This document shows positions 31,970 through 39,622 of a DNA stretch of 64,000 bases, piece by piece (position 1 is the stretch's first letter; each line of letters opens with the position of its first letter). The stretch comes from Oscillospiraceae bacterium. Lineage in GTDB: Bacteria; Bacillota; Clostridia; Oscillospirales; Ruminococcaceae. The notes under the pieces are model-generated. The model had not been told where the DNA came from, searched no databases, and was given only the letters and a program-made list of their open reading frames with translations. The stretch covers positions 1 through 64,000 of the forward strand of contig JAEELE010000117.1 of the NCBI GenBank assembly GCA_016288755.1, in the 5' to 3' direction. Both the position numbers and the translations under genes were made by a program.

Positions 31970-34105
31970 ATGAAAAAGCATCTGTTCAGCATTCTGATTG
32001 CACTGGTCATGGTGATCGGGCTCATGCCAAGCACTGCCTTTGCGGAGGACAGCGCGTTACAAACAGAGCATTACGGCAGCTTCACGGACGGCGAACAGGT
32101 CATCCGCGACATGATCGGAACACACGGCATGTACGCGCATCCGCGCATCATCATGTCGGAGGAGAAATTCGCAAGGCTGAGGGCACAGACCGGCGGCGAT
32201 TCCGTAACGGCGATCCTGCTGGAAAAGCTGCGAAGTGAAGCGGACAGAATTCTGAATACATCTGTTTGTCAATATGAGATTCCCGACGGCATCCGCCTGC
32301 TCGAAACCTCGAAGCGGATCCAGCGCCGTGTCGCCGCACTTGCGCTGGCATACAATATTTTCGGCGATGAAAAATATGCTGTCCGGTGCTATGCAGAGAT
32401 GGAGGCAGCGTGCAGCTTTCCGGACTGGAACCCGCGGCACTTTCTCGATACTGCCGAAATGAGCACCGGCTTTGCGCTCGGCTATGACTGGCTCTATCAC
32501 TGGATGAACGAAGAGCAACGGGCTTTCATCCGGCAGAATATGATCGAAAAGGGCTTCACGGCGGTCATGGACGATTATGCGGACAGGGAGCGTACCCGCA
32601 CCTACCGCTGGTATCAGGATTATCCCGGCGACAACTGGAAGCTGGTCTGCACCGGAAGCATGAATCTGGCGGCGCTTGCCTTCGGAGATGAGGCGGACGC
32701 AAGAGACATCGCTTCTGAGGTCCTCACATACGGCTGCAAGGAGGCATATTCGTTTGTCCGCCGCGCCTACAGCGCAAAGGACGGAACATACAGCGAGGGG
32801 CTCGGCTACTGGGATTACGCGACCTATTATCTCGGGCTGCAGTCCTCCGCGCTGATCAGCGCCGCGGGAACGGACTACGGTCTGGCGGACTATGACGGGC
32901 TGCGCAAATCCGTTGATTTTGTCCGCTATATGAGCTCCAATACGCCGAAATCATTCAGCTTCGGCGACGACCGCGAAAGCCGTGACACGGGCTGGACGGT
33001 GCTCCTCTGGCTTGGCGAATACTTCCGGGAATACGACATAGCAGCCGTTCGCATCCGGAAAATACCGGACGACAGCTTCAATTATCTCGATCTGTTATGG
33101 ATAGACGAGGAGAAGGCATCCGGCGCTGAAAAGGACAGCCCGACGGACTGGGGCGAGGTCGGCGCTTCCAATGCGAGCTTCCGGAACACATGGGAGGAAA
33201 GCGGCATCGTGGCGGCGCTCCATGCCGGCGAAAATGTCTATAAGTATCACGGGCACTACGATCTGGGTTCGTTTTATCTCGAATCGAACGGTGCGCGATT
33301 CTTTACCGATCTGGGCAACGAAAACTATGAGCTGGAAAACCGGCAGTATGCCTACCGCATCCGGGCGGAGGGGCACAATACGCTTGTGATCAATCCGTCT
33401 CAGGAGCTCGATCAGCAGGAGGGCGCGGAATGCCTGATCACCGCGTTCGGCGGCGGAAATGAGGCGTTTGCGGTCACCGATCTGACCGACGCCTACGAGC
33501 CAAGCGGCGCAGAAAGCGTTGTCCGGGGTCTGAAAATGATCAAGGACAGAGAGTGCGTCGTCATTCAGGATGAGATCGCTCTGGATGCGCCCGGTGAGAT
33601 ATACTGGTTTGCGCACACAAAGGGGCAGATTGACATTGCAAATGACGGCAGAAGCGCGGTCGTGACGGTCGGCTCGGAGAGAATGTGGGTCGGGCTGCTC
33701 AGTGATGCGGGGACATTCACTGTGATGAATGCCGCGCTGCTGCCGACATCCCGCCCCGTATCGAATCAGACGGACAGCAGCGAATACAGAAAGCTGGCGA
33801 TTCATCTGACAAATACCAAAGAAACAACGATCTCCGTTGCCTGCATTCCGCTGAAACAGGGCGAAACACAGCCTGCATGGATGCCGTCCGTCACAGCGAT
33901 TTCCGGGTGGACGCCGCAGACAGCGTCGGGCGACGTCAACGGCGACGGGGTGTTCAGCATTGCGGATGCCGTTCTACTGCAAAGGTGGCTGCTTGCCGTA
34001 CCCGATACGCAGCTTGCAGACTGGAGGGCGGCGGATTTCTCCCGTGACGGCAGGCTCAATGCTGCCGATCTGACGCTGATGAAGCAGATGCTGCTCAGGC
34101 TGTAG
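31970..34105 (+). CDS. heparinase II/III-like polysaccharide lyase with dockerin
   Basis: A 711-residue secreted protein with a signal peptide (about 1-25, cleavage near AFAED). The alpha/alpha toroid region (about 60-380) shows DYPGDNWKLVCTGSMNLAALAF and YSEGLGYWDYATYYLG, and the beta-sandwich region shows YKYHGHYDLGSFYLESNGARFFTDLG and RAEGHNTLVI. This is the pattern of heparinase II/III-type lyases, whose His/Tyr/Asn residues catalyse beta-elimination on uronic-acid polysaccharides. The C-terminal dockerin (about 648-708) has GDVNGDGVFSIADAVLLQRW and ADFSRDGRLNAADLTLMKQM. Start at 31970 behind AGGAGGGG. Exact substrate (alginate, heparinoid, other) cannot be told. Confidence 0.85.
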   Translation: MKKHLFSILIALVMVIGLMPSTAFAEDSALQTEHYGSFTDGEQVIRDMIGTHGMYAHPRIIMSEEKFARLRAQTGGDSVTAILLEKLRSEADRILNTSVCQYEIPDGIRLLETSKRIQRRVAALALAYNIFGDEKYAVRCYAEMEAACSFPDWNPRHFLDTAEMSTGFALGYDWLYHWMNEEQRAFIRQNMIEKGFTAVMDDYADRERTRTYRWYQDYPGDNWKLVCTGSMNLAALAFGDEADARDIASEVLTYGCKEAYSFVRRAYSAKDGTYSEGLGYWDYATYYLGLQSSALISAAGTDYGLADYDGLRKSVDFVRYMSSNTPKSFSFGDDRESRDTGWTVLLWLGEYFREYDIAAVRIRKIPDDSFNYLDLLWIDEEKASGAEKDSPTDWGEVGASNASFRNTWEESGIVAALHAGENVYKYHGHYDLGSFYLESNGARFFTDLGNENYELENRQYAYRIRAEGHNTLVINPSQELDQQEGAECLITAFGGGNEAFAVTDLTDAYEPSGAESVVRGLKMIKDRECVVIQDEIALDAPGEIYWFAHTKGQIDIANDGRSAVVTVGSERMWVGLLSDAGTFTVMNAALLPTSRPVSNQTDSSEYRKLAIHLTNTKETTISVACIPLKQGETQPAWMPSVTAISGWTPQTASGDVNGDGVFSIADAVLLQRWLLAVPDTQLADWRAADFSRDGRLNAADLTLMKQMLLRL

Positions 34106-34107
34106 AA

Positions 34108-34335
34108 AAGTTGTCTCCGACGGATGATATCGGGGGACTCTCGCACGCTTCGCTAGGGCAGGGGGTGGGGATTCCGTCCCCACACCCCCTGCCAAAGGGC
34201 TGCTAGCCCTTCGGAATCCCAATTCGTGTTAATAATACGCTGATACGTCAATTTCATCATCATGGAATTCTTAAGGGGCAGTGCCCCTTAAGCGGGAGTT
34301 TGAGGGCGGAGCCCTCAATATCAATCCATCGGAGA
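34108..34335. repeat. modular palindromic intergenic element
   Basis: Contains CTCTCGCACGCTTCGCTA (34139-34156), GGGGATTCCGTCCCC, AAGGGCTGCTAGCCCTT, TTAAGGGGCAGTGCCCCTTAA and GAGGGCGGAGCCCTC, ending in a TATCAATCC(A)TCGG segment. Shares modules with 23215-23425, 39335-39510, 43795-43870 and 46690-46730. Noncoding. Confidence 0.7.
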
Positions 34336-34345
34336 TACTTTTTCT

Positions 34346-34390
34346 ACAAACTGAGCAGCCGCCCGCGGGCGGCTGCTCAGTTTGTTATTT
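34346..34390. terminator. bidirectional terminator, 40-bp perfect palindrome
   Basis: 34346-34385 reads identically on both strands: ACAAACTGAGCAGCCGCCCG followed by its exact reverse complement. T-rich sequence follows on both sides. It separates convergent genes 31970-34105 (+) and 34385-36298 (-), and the minus-strand stop codon sits at its edge. Confidence 0.85.
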
Positions 34391-36298
34391 CTTTTTCTGG
34401 GAACCGTTTCCGATTTGTTCGGATTCAAAGACTGCCGTGATATCCGCGGCGCTTTCCGGCTTCTGCCATGTCCCGATCAGCTTTTCCGCCGCCTGTTCGG
34501 CTGCACTCCCGGTCAGACCGTTCAGCAGGACGAAGAAGCTGCCGGCGTAACGGCTGACCACATCGTTCCTTTTCAGCCCGACGATCAGCTGCTCCTCAAA
34601 GCTGTCCGTCGCCTCATCCGGGACCTTTTCCGCGCCCTCCAGCGAAAACCGGAGAATGGACGCCGCGCAGCCGCTGTTTTTCGCGCTGCGGCAGAGATAC
34701 CGGTAGACGACCTGCATTTTGTCGAAGCTGATGCTGAATGCGCCCTTGCCCTCATTCCGCTCTCCGATGATCTGTAGAATCTGGGAAAGGTCCTTGGAGG
34801 CGCCGCCGTCCGTGTTGGCATCCGCGCCGCGCTCATAGAAGGAGCAGCCGTGCTTGCCGTTCTGCTTGACCACATAGAGCGCCTTGTCTGCCAGCTTGAA
34901 CAGCTCGCAGCAATAGAACAGTCCGCCGCTTGCCGCGTCATACCGCAGACGGTTGCAGTATTTGGAATCGTTCAGCCGGAGAGAGCCGGTCCTTTTCAGC
35001 GTTTCCCCGTCTGCACGGTATTTGTCGATCAGCGATGTGCCTGAGCCGACATAGACCGTGTCCTCCGCTCTGACTGCGCACCGGTAGCCCGTGCCCTCAT
35101 CCGGGCATTCCACGGTGTCCAGCAGCAGATCATCCCGGATCAGGAATAAAATGCCGCTGTTTGTGACGCCGATCACGCCGCCGTCCGGCAGCGGCGCCAG
35201 CGACTGCACCAGCAGGATATCCCGCCATTCCAGATAGGTCTTGACGCTGCCCTCCGGCGTGATCTTGGAGACGGAGAGTGCGGTTCCGACATAGATATTT
35301 CCGTTTGTGTCCTCGCAGATCGCACGGATCGAATCGGAGCTGAGCCCGGTTTCCGTCGAATAATGCGCGGTGCTTTTGTCGGCGGGGTCGTAGCAGACAA
35401 CGCCGCGGTCATTCGTGCCGATCCAGAGGCGTCCCTTTGCATCGACCAGAAGCTCCTTGACCGTGCTGATGCTGTCGTGCAGCCGGATATCCTCGAATTT
35501 CACGCCGTCGTAGAGATATAGCCCGGAATAGGTGCCGACCCAGAGATACCCGTCCTCCGTCTGCGCAACGGCATTGACCGCAGAATTGAAAATGCCCTCC
35601 TTGCTGCTGTAGGTGACGGTCTCGTAATCCGCGGCAAAGCCCCCGGCATCTGCCCTCTGCGCAGGCAGCGCACTGAGCGTCAGGAGCAGCGCGGTCATGA
35701 CGGCGCCTGCCTTTGCCGGCTTTTTGTGCTTCCCGCCGCGATCCTGCAGCAGCGGTGCGATCAGCTGCAGAAGCAGCAGTGCCGCGTATACGGAGATCAC
35801 TCTGTCCGGCACGCCGACAAACGCGACCGACGCAAAGGTGTTGACCTCGGGCGTGCTGACCGTCCGCTCCATCATCGCCATGAGCGCGTCGCCCCAGAGA
35901 TTGCCGGTGCTGCCCTGCTGACTGATCGCATTCAGCGGGATGCTGAACAGCGCGGAGATGACGCCCGTCAGCAATCCGACCGAAACCAGTGTCAGATGAT
36001 CCTGCCGGCGCTTGTTTGTGATCAGAAAGCCGACCGTCAGACCGGTCACGGCAGCGACAATGCTGTAGAGAAAGGAATTGCCCCAAAACAGCTTTTCCAG
36101 AAACGACGCGCAAAGACCGGTGAGCATTCCGGCGAGCGGTCCGAGCTGGATCGCTGCCGCCATCGTCCCGATCGTGTCGAGCCAGAACGGCAGCTTCATC
36201 TGCTGTGCCAGATAAAACAGACCTGCATTGAGAAAAGCGAGTGCGGTGATCAGTACAGTGTTTTTGATGTTGATTCTGAAGAGGATTCTATCCTTCAT
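34385..36298 (-). CDS. membrane/beta-propeller protein fused to a decayed GGDEF-type tail
   Basis: A 637-residue protein. Residues about 8-200 contain five or six transmembrane helices resembling an ECF-transporter-S-like or MASE sensor region. A signal-like helix follows, then a propeller of Reg_prop-type repeats (about 225-440; AVAQTEDGYLWVGTYSGLYLYDG, DAKGRLWIGTNDRGVVCYD). At about 455 the propeller runs directly into ELFKLADKALYVVKQNGKHGCSFYE, the normal end of a GGDEF domain. After it comes a second GGDEF-like segment (FDKMQVVYRYLCRSAKNSG ... DVVSRYAGSFFVLL) without the GGDEF signature. The Y_Y_Y, transmembrane and catalytic core regions usual in such sensors are missing, suggesting an in-frame deletion. 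It probably senses something but should not make c-di-GMP. Start at 36298 behind GGAGGTG. Confidence 0.7.
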   Translation of the reverse strand: MKDRILFRINIKNTVLITALAFLNAGLFYLAQQMKLPFWLDTIGTMAAAIQLGPLAGMLTGLCASFLEKLFWGNSFLYSIVAAVTGLTVGFLITNKRRQDHLTLVSVGLLTGVISALFSIPLNAISQQGSTGNLWGDALMAMMERTVSTPEVNTFASVAFVGVPDRVISVYAALLLLQLIAPLLQDRGGKHKKPAKAGAVMTALLLTLSALPAQRADAGGFAADYETVTYSSKEGIFNSAVNAVAQTEDGYLWVGTYSGLYLYDGVKFEDIRLHDSISTVKELLVDAKGRLWIGTNDRGVVCYDPADKSTAHYSTETGLSSDSIRAICEDTNGNIYVGTALSVSKITPEGSVKTYLEWRDILLVQSLAPLPDGGVIGVTNSGILFLIRDDLLLDTVECPDEGTGYRCAVRAEDTVYVGSGTSLIDKYRADGETLKRTGSLRLNDSKYCNRLRYDAASGGLFYCCELFKLADKALYVVKQNGKHGCSFYERGADANTDGGASKDLSQILQIIGERNEGKGAFSISFDKMQVVYRYLCRSAKNSGCAASILRFSLEGAEKVPDEATDSFEEQLIVGLKRNDVVSRYAGSFFVLLNGLTGSAAEQAAEKLIGTWQKPESAADITAVFESEQIGNGSQKKK

Positions 36299-36487
36299 GG
36301 GTACACCTCCGGTATGTGGGCTTTTCATCCTTGTGCGGCGCATGTTGTTCGTCTGTTTTTTTGCAAAATGTTCATATCAAATTGATCTGTATGTATATTA
36401 TATCATAATATGTCAAGGATTTCAATCGTTTTTTTAACAGCACGATAGAAACAAAATGCGAATGCAGCCTTTCGCAGCAGCGCACCG

Positions 36488-36709
36488 GTTGCAATTTGCG
36501 TAAGAATATGCTATAACCGGGCAGTGCCCGGCTCCGTTTCGACGCCCCGACGGCGTAACGGAACCCTGACGTTCGTATCACCCATTGCATTTTCCATGAT
36601 AATATGCTGTAACCGGGCAATGCCCGGCTCCGTTTCGACGCCCCGACGGCGTAACGGAACCCCGACGTTCGTATCACCCATTGCAATTTCCTTCATAATA
36701 TGTTATAAT
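36488..36709 (+). repeat. tandem repeat of about 97 bp carrying a promoter-like unit
   Basis: Two near-identical units of 96-97 bp plus a third partial one. Each starts with a promoter-like pair at a constant 17-bp spacing: TTGCAA-TATAAC (36488/36511), TTGCAT-TGTAAC (36585/36608), TTGCAA-TATAAT (36681/36704). In the first two, a CCGGGCA(A/G)TGCCCGG hairpin follows at once, then GGCTCCGTTTCGACGCCCCG and a GTATCACCCA segment. The third unit lacks the hairpin and leads into the gene at 36771. Confidence 0.85.
36681..36709 (+). promoter_or_regulatory. promoter of the transglutaminase/Ig protein gene
   Basis: TTGCAA (36681-36686) and TATAAT (36704-36709), 17-bp spacer; the best of three promoter-like copies in the tandem repeat, about 60 bp before the start codon. 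Confidence 0.7.
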
Positions 36710-36770
36710 AGCATTGTGCCGAGGGCTGCGCGGTGCGCGAAAAATAATGCAGCAGAAAGGGAAAACGATC

Positions 36771-39278
36771 ATGAAACGCAAATGGAAGCATGCCTCTGCG
36801 GCGGTGCTCTGTACCGCGGCGGCGCTCTGCGGCGTTCTGCCGATGTGCTCTGCTTCGATGACCGCGGCAGCCGTCGGGATTGCGCAGCCAAGCCCGAAAA
36901 CCAATATCGGCGATGAGGATATGGGGTTTTATGAAGCACTGCTGACGCGCGCCAAAAGTGTCGCAGACGGCGAGTGTGTCTCAACGGAATTTGTGATCCC
37001 GGTTGAGGAGCTGAACCGCAGCAGCTACCGCTACTCGGCTGCGGATCTCGGGACAGAGCTGGTGGTTGGCGGCAGCATCTCGCAGAAGGCGTATGACGAG
37101 ATCTGTGAAATCTATTACACAAGCCTGAATAAGGCATTGAGCACGCTGAACGCGGAGGCTCCGTATGAGCTGTTCTGGTATGACGGCACGAAGGGCTATG
37201 GGTGCTGTGATCTGTTTGAGATCGGGTATGAGCAGGATGCGAACGGAACCGGATATCTGACTGTGTCGGGCAGCTATGAGATTGATATGAGCGTCGCTGA
37301 CGAATATGCCGCGGGTGAATTTGCGGTCGATCCCAATGCGATCAGCCGCGCACACGATGCTGTGGCGTATGCGGACGCGATCATCGAAAAATATGAGGAC
37401 GAGAGCGACATGGACAAGCTCATCGCATATAAGGATGAGATCTGCGCGCTGTCCTCCTACAACTACGACGCGCTCGAGAATTCCGGCTACGGCGGTGCGT
37501 ACCAGATGATCTATGTGTTCGATCAGGATCCCGATACGAAGGTCGTCTGCGAAGGCTATTCCAAAGCGTTCCAGTATCTCTGTGACAACACTGAATTCAT
37601 GACCGACATTACCTGCATTCTGGCAACCGGTTATTTCTGCGGCACCTCGGATGCTGACCTGCATATGTGGAATGTCGTTTCCGACGCGAACGGAAACAAT
37701 TTCATCGCCGATGTCACGAACAGCCATCCGGATATGATCGGAAATCAGGGCGATCTGTTTCTGAAGGGCTGCACGAGCGGCAGTCTCGAAGCCGGCTACA
37801 CATTTACGGCTTACGACGAGCAGATTCCGTATCTCTACGATGCGGATACGCTGGAGCTCTATGATGCGGAAATGCTGGAGCTCGCACCGGTCGGCACGCG
37901 CTTTGTATGCAGCGAGGAGGCGCCTGCACCGGTCGAGCTGAAAATCACAGGTCAGCCGGAATCTGTGTCGGCGGCAGTCGGCGGGACAGCGCTGTTCACG
38001 GTTGCTGCGACCGGCAAGAAGCTGACCTATCAGTGGCAGTACAACGCGGGCAGCGGCTGGAAGAAATCCGGCGCAGCAGGCAATCAGACGGATACGCTCA
38101 GCATCAGCTCCAAGGTCACATATCACGGATATCAGTACCGCTGCGTCATCACCGATAAATACGGAAACAGCGTGATCTCGGATGCGGCACGCCTGCTTGT
38201 CAAGCCCGCGGTCCAGAAGCAGCCCGCAAATCTCAGCGCGACGGTCGGCACTGCTGCAAAGTTTACCGTTTCGGCGGTCGGTGTCGGCACACTGACCTAT
38301 CAGTGGCAGTACAACAAGGGCGACGGCTGGAAGAACTCCAACGGCACGGGCGCAAAGACCGCGACGCTGACGATCAGCACCGCTGCCGGCTACAACGGCT
38401 ATCAGTACCGCTGCATCGTCACCGACGAAAACGGCAGAACCGCAACGTCCTCCGCAGCAAAGCTGACGGTCAAGACGGCGATCACCGCACAGCCCGCGGG
38501 TCTCAGCAAAGCGGTCGGCACACAGGCGATATTCACCGTGACCGCGACCGGCGCCGGCTTGAAATATCAGTGGCAGTACAACAAGGGCGACGGCTGGAAG
38601 ACCTCGAACGGCACCGGCTCCAAGACCGGAACGCTCACGATCAATACCGCGGCCGGCTACAACAATTATCAGTATCGGTGTGTCATCACCGACGCGAACG
38701 GCGCAAAGACGATCTCTGCCGCCGCAAAGCTGACCGTTCAGACCGCGATCACCGCACAGCCCGCAGACGCCTCCGCAGCGATCAATGAAGCCGCAAAATT
38801 CACGGTCAAGGCGACCGGCGCGGGGCTGAAATATCAGTGGCAGTACAATTCCGGCGACGGCTGGAAGAATTCCGGCGCATCCGGCAACAAGACCGCTTCG
38901 CTCACGCTCTACGGCAAAACGACATACAACGGCTGGCAGTTCCGCTGCGTGATCACCGACGCGAACGGCAAAACGACCACATCCGGTACGGCAGTGTTCA
39001 GGGTCAGGACCGCGATCACGGCGCAGCCGGCTGACGTCGAGGCGGCGTCCGGCACCGCGGCGAAATTCACGGTCAAGGCGACCGGCATCGGGCTCAGCTA
39101 TCAGTGGCAGTATAACTCCGGCTCCGGCTGGAAGAATTCCGGTGCATCCGGCGCGGCGACCGCAACATTGACGATCAATGCAAAAACGGCATACGACGGC
39201 TGGCAGTACAGATGCGTCATCACCGACGGCAACGGCGCGAAGACCATCTCCGACGACGCAACGCTGACACTCGGATAA
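36771..39278 (+). CDS. secreted transglutaminase-like protein with five Ig-like repeats
   Basis: An 835-residue protein with a signal peptide (about 1-33). Residues about 215-330 hold a transglutaminase/protease-like fold with the full triad: Cys260 (VVCEGYSKAF), His298 (DLHMWNVV) and Asp314 (FIADVT). From about 385 to 835 there are five tandem repeats of about 90 residues. Each has an ITAQPA....A..GT.A.FTV.ATG start, KYQWQYN.G.GWK, and a YQYRCVITD.NG end, an Ig-like fold common in gut Firmicutes surface proteins. No dockerin or sortase motif is present, so it may be secreted or held non-covalently. Start at 36771 with AGAAAGGGA. Confidence 0.88.
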   Translation: MKRKWKHASAAVLCTAAALCGVLPMCSASMTAAAVGIAQPSPKTNIGDEDMGFYEALLTRAKSVADGECVSTEFVIPVEELNRSSYRYSAADLGTELVVGGSISQKAYDEICEIYYTSLNKALSTLNAEAPYELFWYDGTKGYGCCDLFEIGYEQDANGTGYLTVSGSYEIDMSVADEYAAGEFAVDPNAISRAHDAVAYADAIIEKYEDESDMDKLIAYKDEICALSSYNYDALENSGYGGAYQMIYVFDQDPDTKVVCEGYSKAFQYLCDNTEFMTDITCILATGYFCGTSDADLHMWNVVSDANGNNFIADVTNSHPDMIGNQGDLFLKGCTSGSLEAGYTFTAYDEQIPYLYDADTLELYDAEMLELAPVGTRFVCSEEAPAPVELKITGQPESVSAAVGGTALFTVAATGKKLTYQWQYNAGSGWKKSGAAGNQTDTLSISSKVTYHGYQYRCVITDKYGNSVISDAARLLVKPAVQKQPANLSATVGTAAKFTVSAVGVGTLTYQWQYNKGDGWKNSNGTGAKTATLTISTAAGYNGYQYRCIVTDENGRTATSSAAKLTVKTAITAQPAGLSKAVGTQAIFTVTATGAGLKYQWQYNKGDGWKTSNGTGSKTGTLTINTAAGYNNYQYRCVITDANGAKTISAAAKLTVQTAITAQPADASAAINEAAKFTVKATGAGLKYQWQYNSGDGWKNSGASGNKTASLTLYGKTTYNGWQFRCVITDANGKTTTSGTAVFRVRTAITAQPADVEAASGTAAKFTVKATGIGLSYQWQYNSGSGWKNSGASGAATATLTINAKTAYDGWQYRCVITDGNGAKTISDDATLTLG

Positions 39279-39285
39279 CACAGCA

Positions 39286-39316
39286 GAATGAGGGAGCTTC
39301 GGCTCCCTCATTTCAG
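39286..39316 (+). terminator. rho-independent terminator
   Basis: TGAGGGAGC-TTCG-GCTCCCTCA stem-loop with stable UUCG loop, then TTTCAGTCT; 10 bp after the stop codon. Confidence 0.75.
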
Positions 39317-39334
39317 TCTGCAGAACAAGGTGTC

Positions 39335-39510
39335 TCCGACGGATGATATTGAGGGGCTCTCGCACGCTCCGCTATGAGTTTGCAAGCAAACTCCAGCTTA
39401 ACGGGCACCGCCTCTAATGACGTATCAGCGTGAAATTCACACAAAATGGGATGCCAAAGGGGCAGTACCCCTTTGGCAGGGGTGTGGGGACGGAGTCCCC
39501 ACGAAAAGGC
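39335..39510. repeat. modular palindromic intergenic element
   Basis: Begins with CGACGGATGATATTGAGGGG and CTCTCGCACGCTCCGCTA, as at 34120-34156, followed by GAGTTTGCAAGCAAACTC, CCAAAGGGGCAGTACCCCTTTGG and GGGGACGGAGTCCCC. Noncoding. Confidence 0.7.
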
Positions 39511-39531
39511 ACATAAATCCGGATGTTCCTC

Positions 39532-39560
39532 TTGCGTTTTTTGCAAATATCGTATATAAT
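39532..39560 (+). promoter_or_regulatory. promoter of the subtilisin-dockerin gene
   Basis: TTGCGT (39532-39537) and TATAAT (39555-39560), 17-bp spacer, 62 bp before the start. Confidence 0.65.
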
Positions 39561-39622
39561 GAAAGCAGCGGCACGAGGGACAATCGGACTGCCGGAGAAC
39601 ATTTACAGGAGGGACAGATGAT

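Noticed and set aside
36511..36696. Minus-strand frame with repeated RRRGVETEPG units over the tandem repeat
   Set aside because: No ribosome binding site, and it is explained by translation of the noncoding 97-bp repeat.
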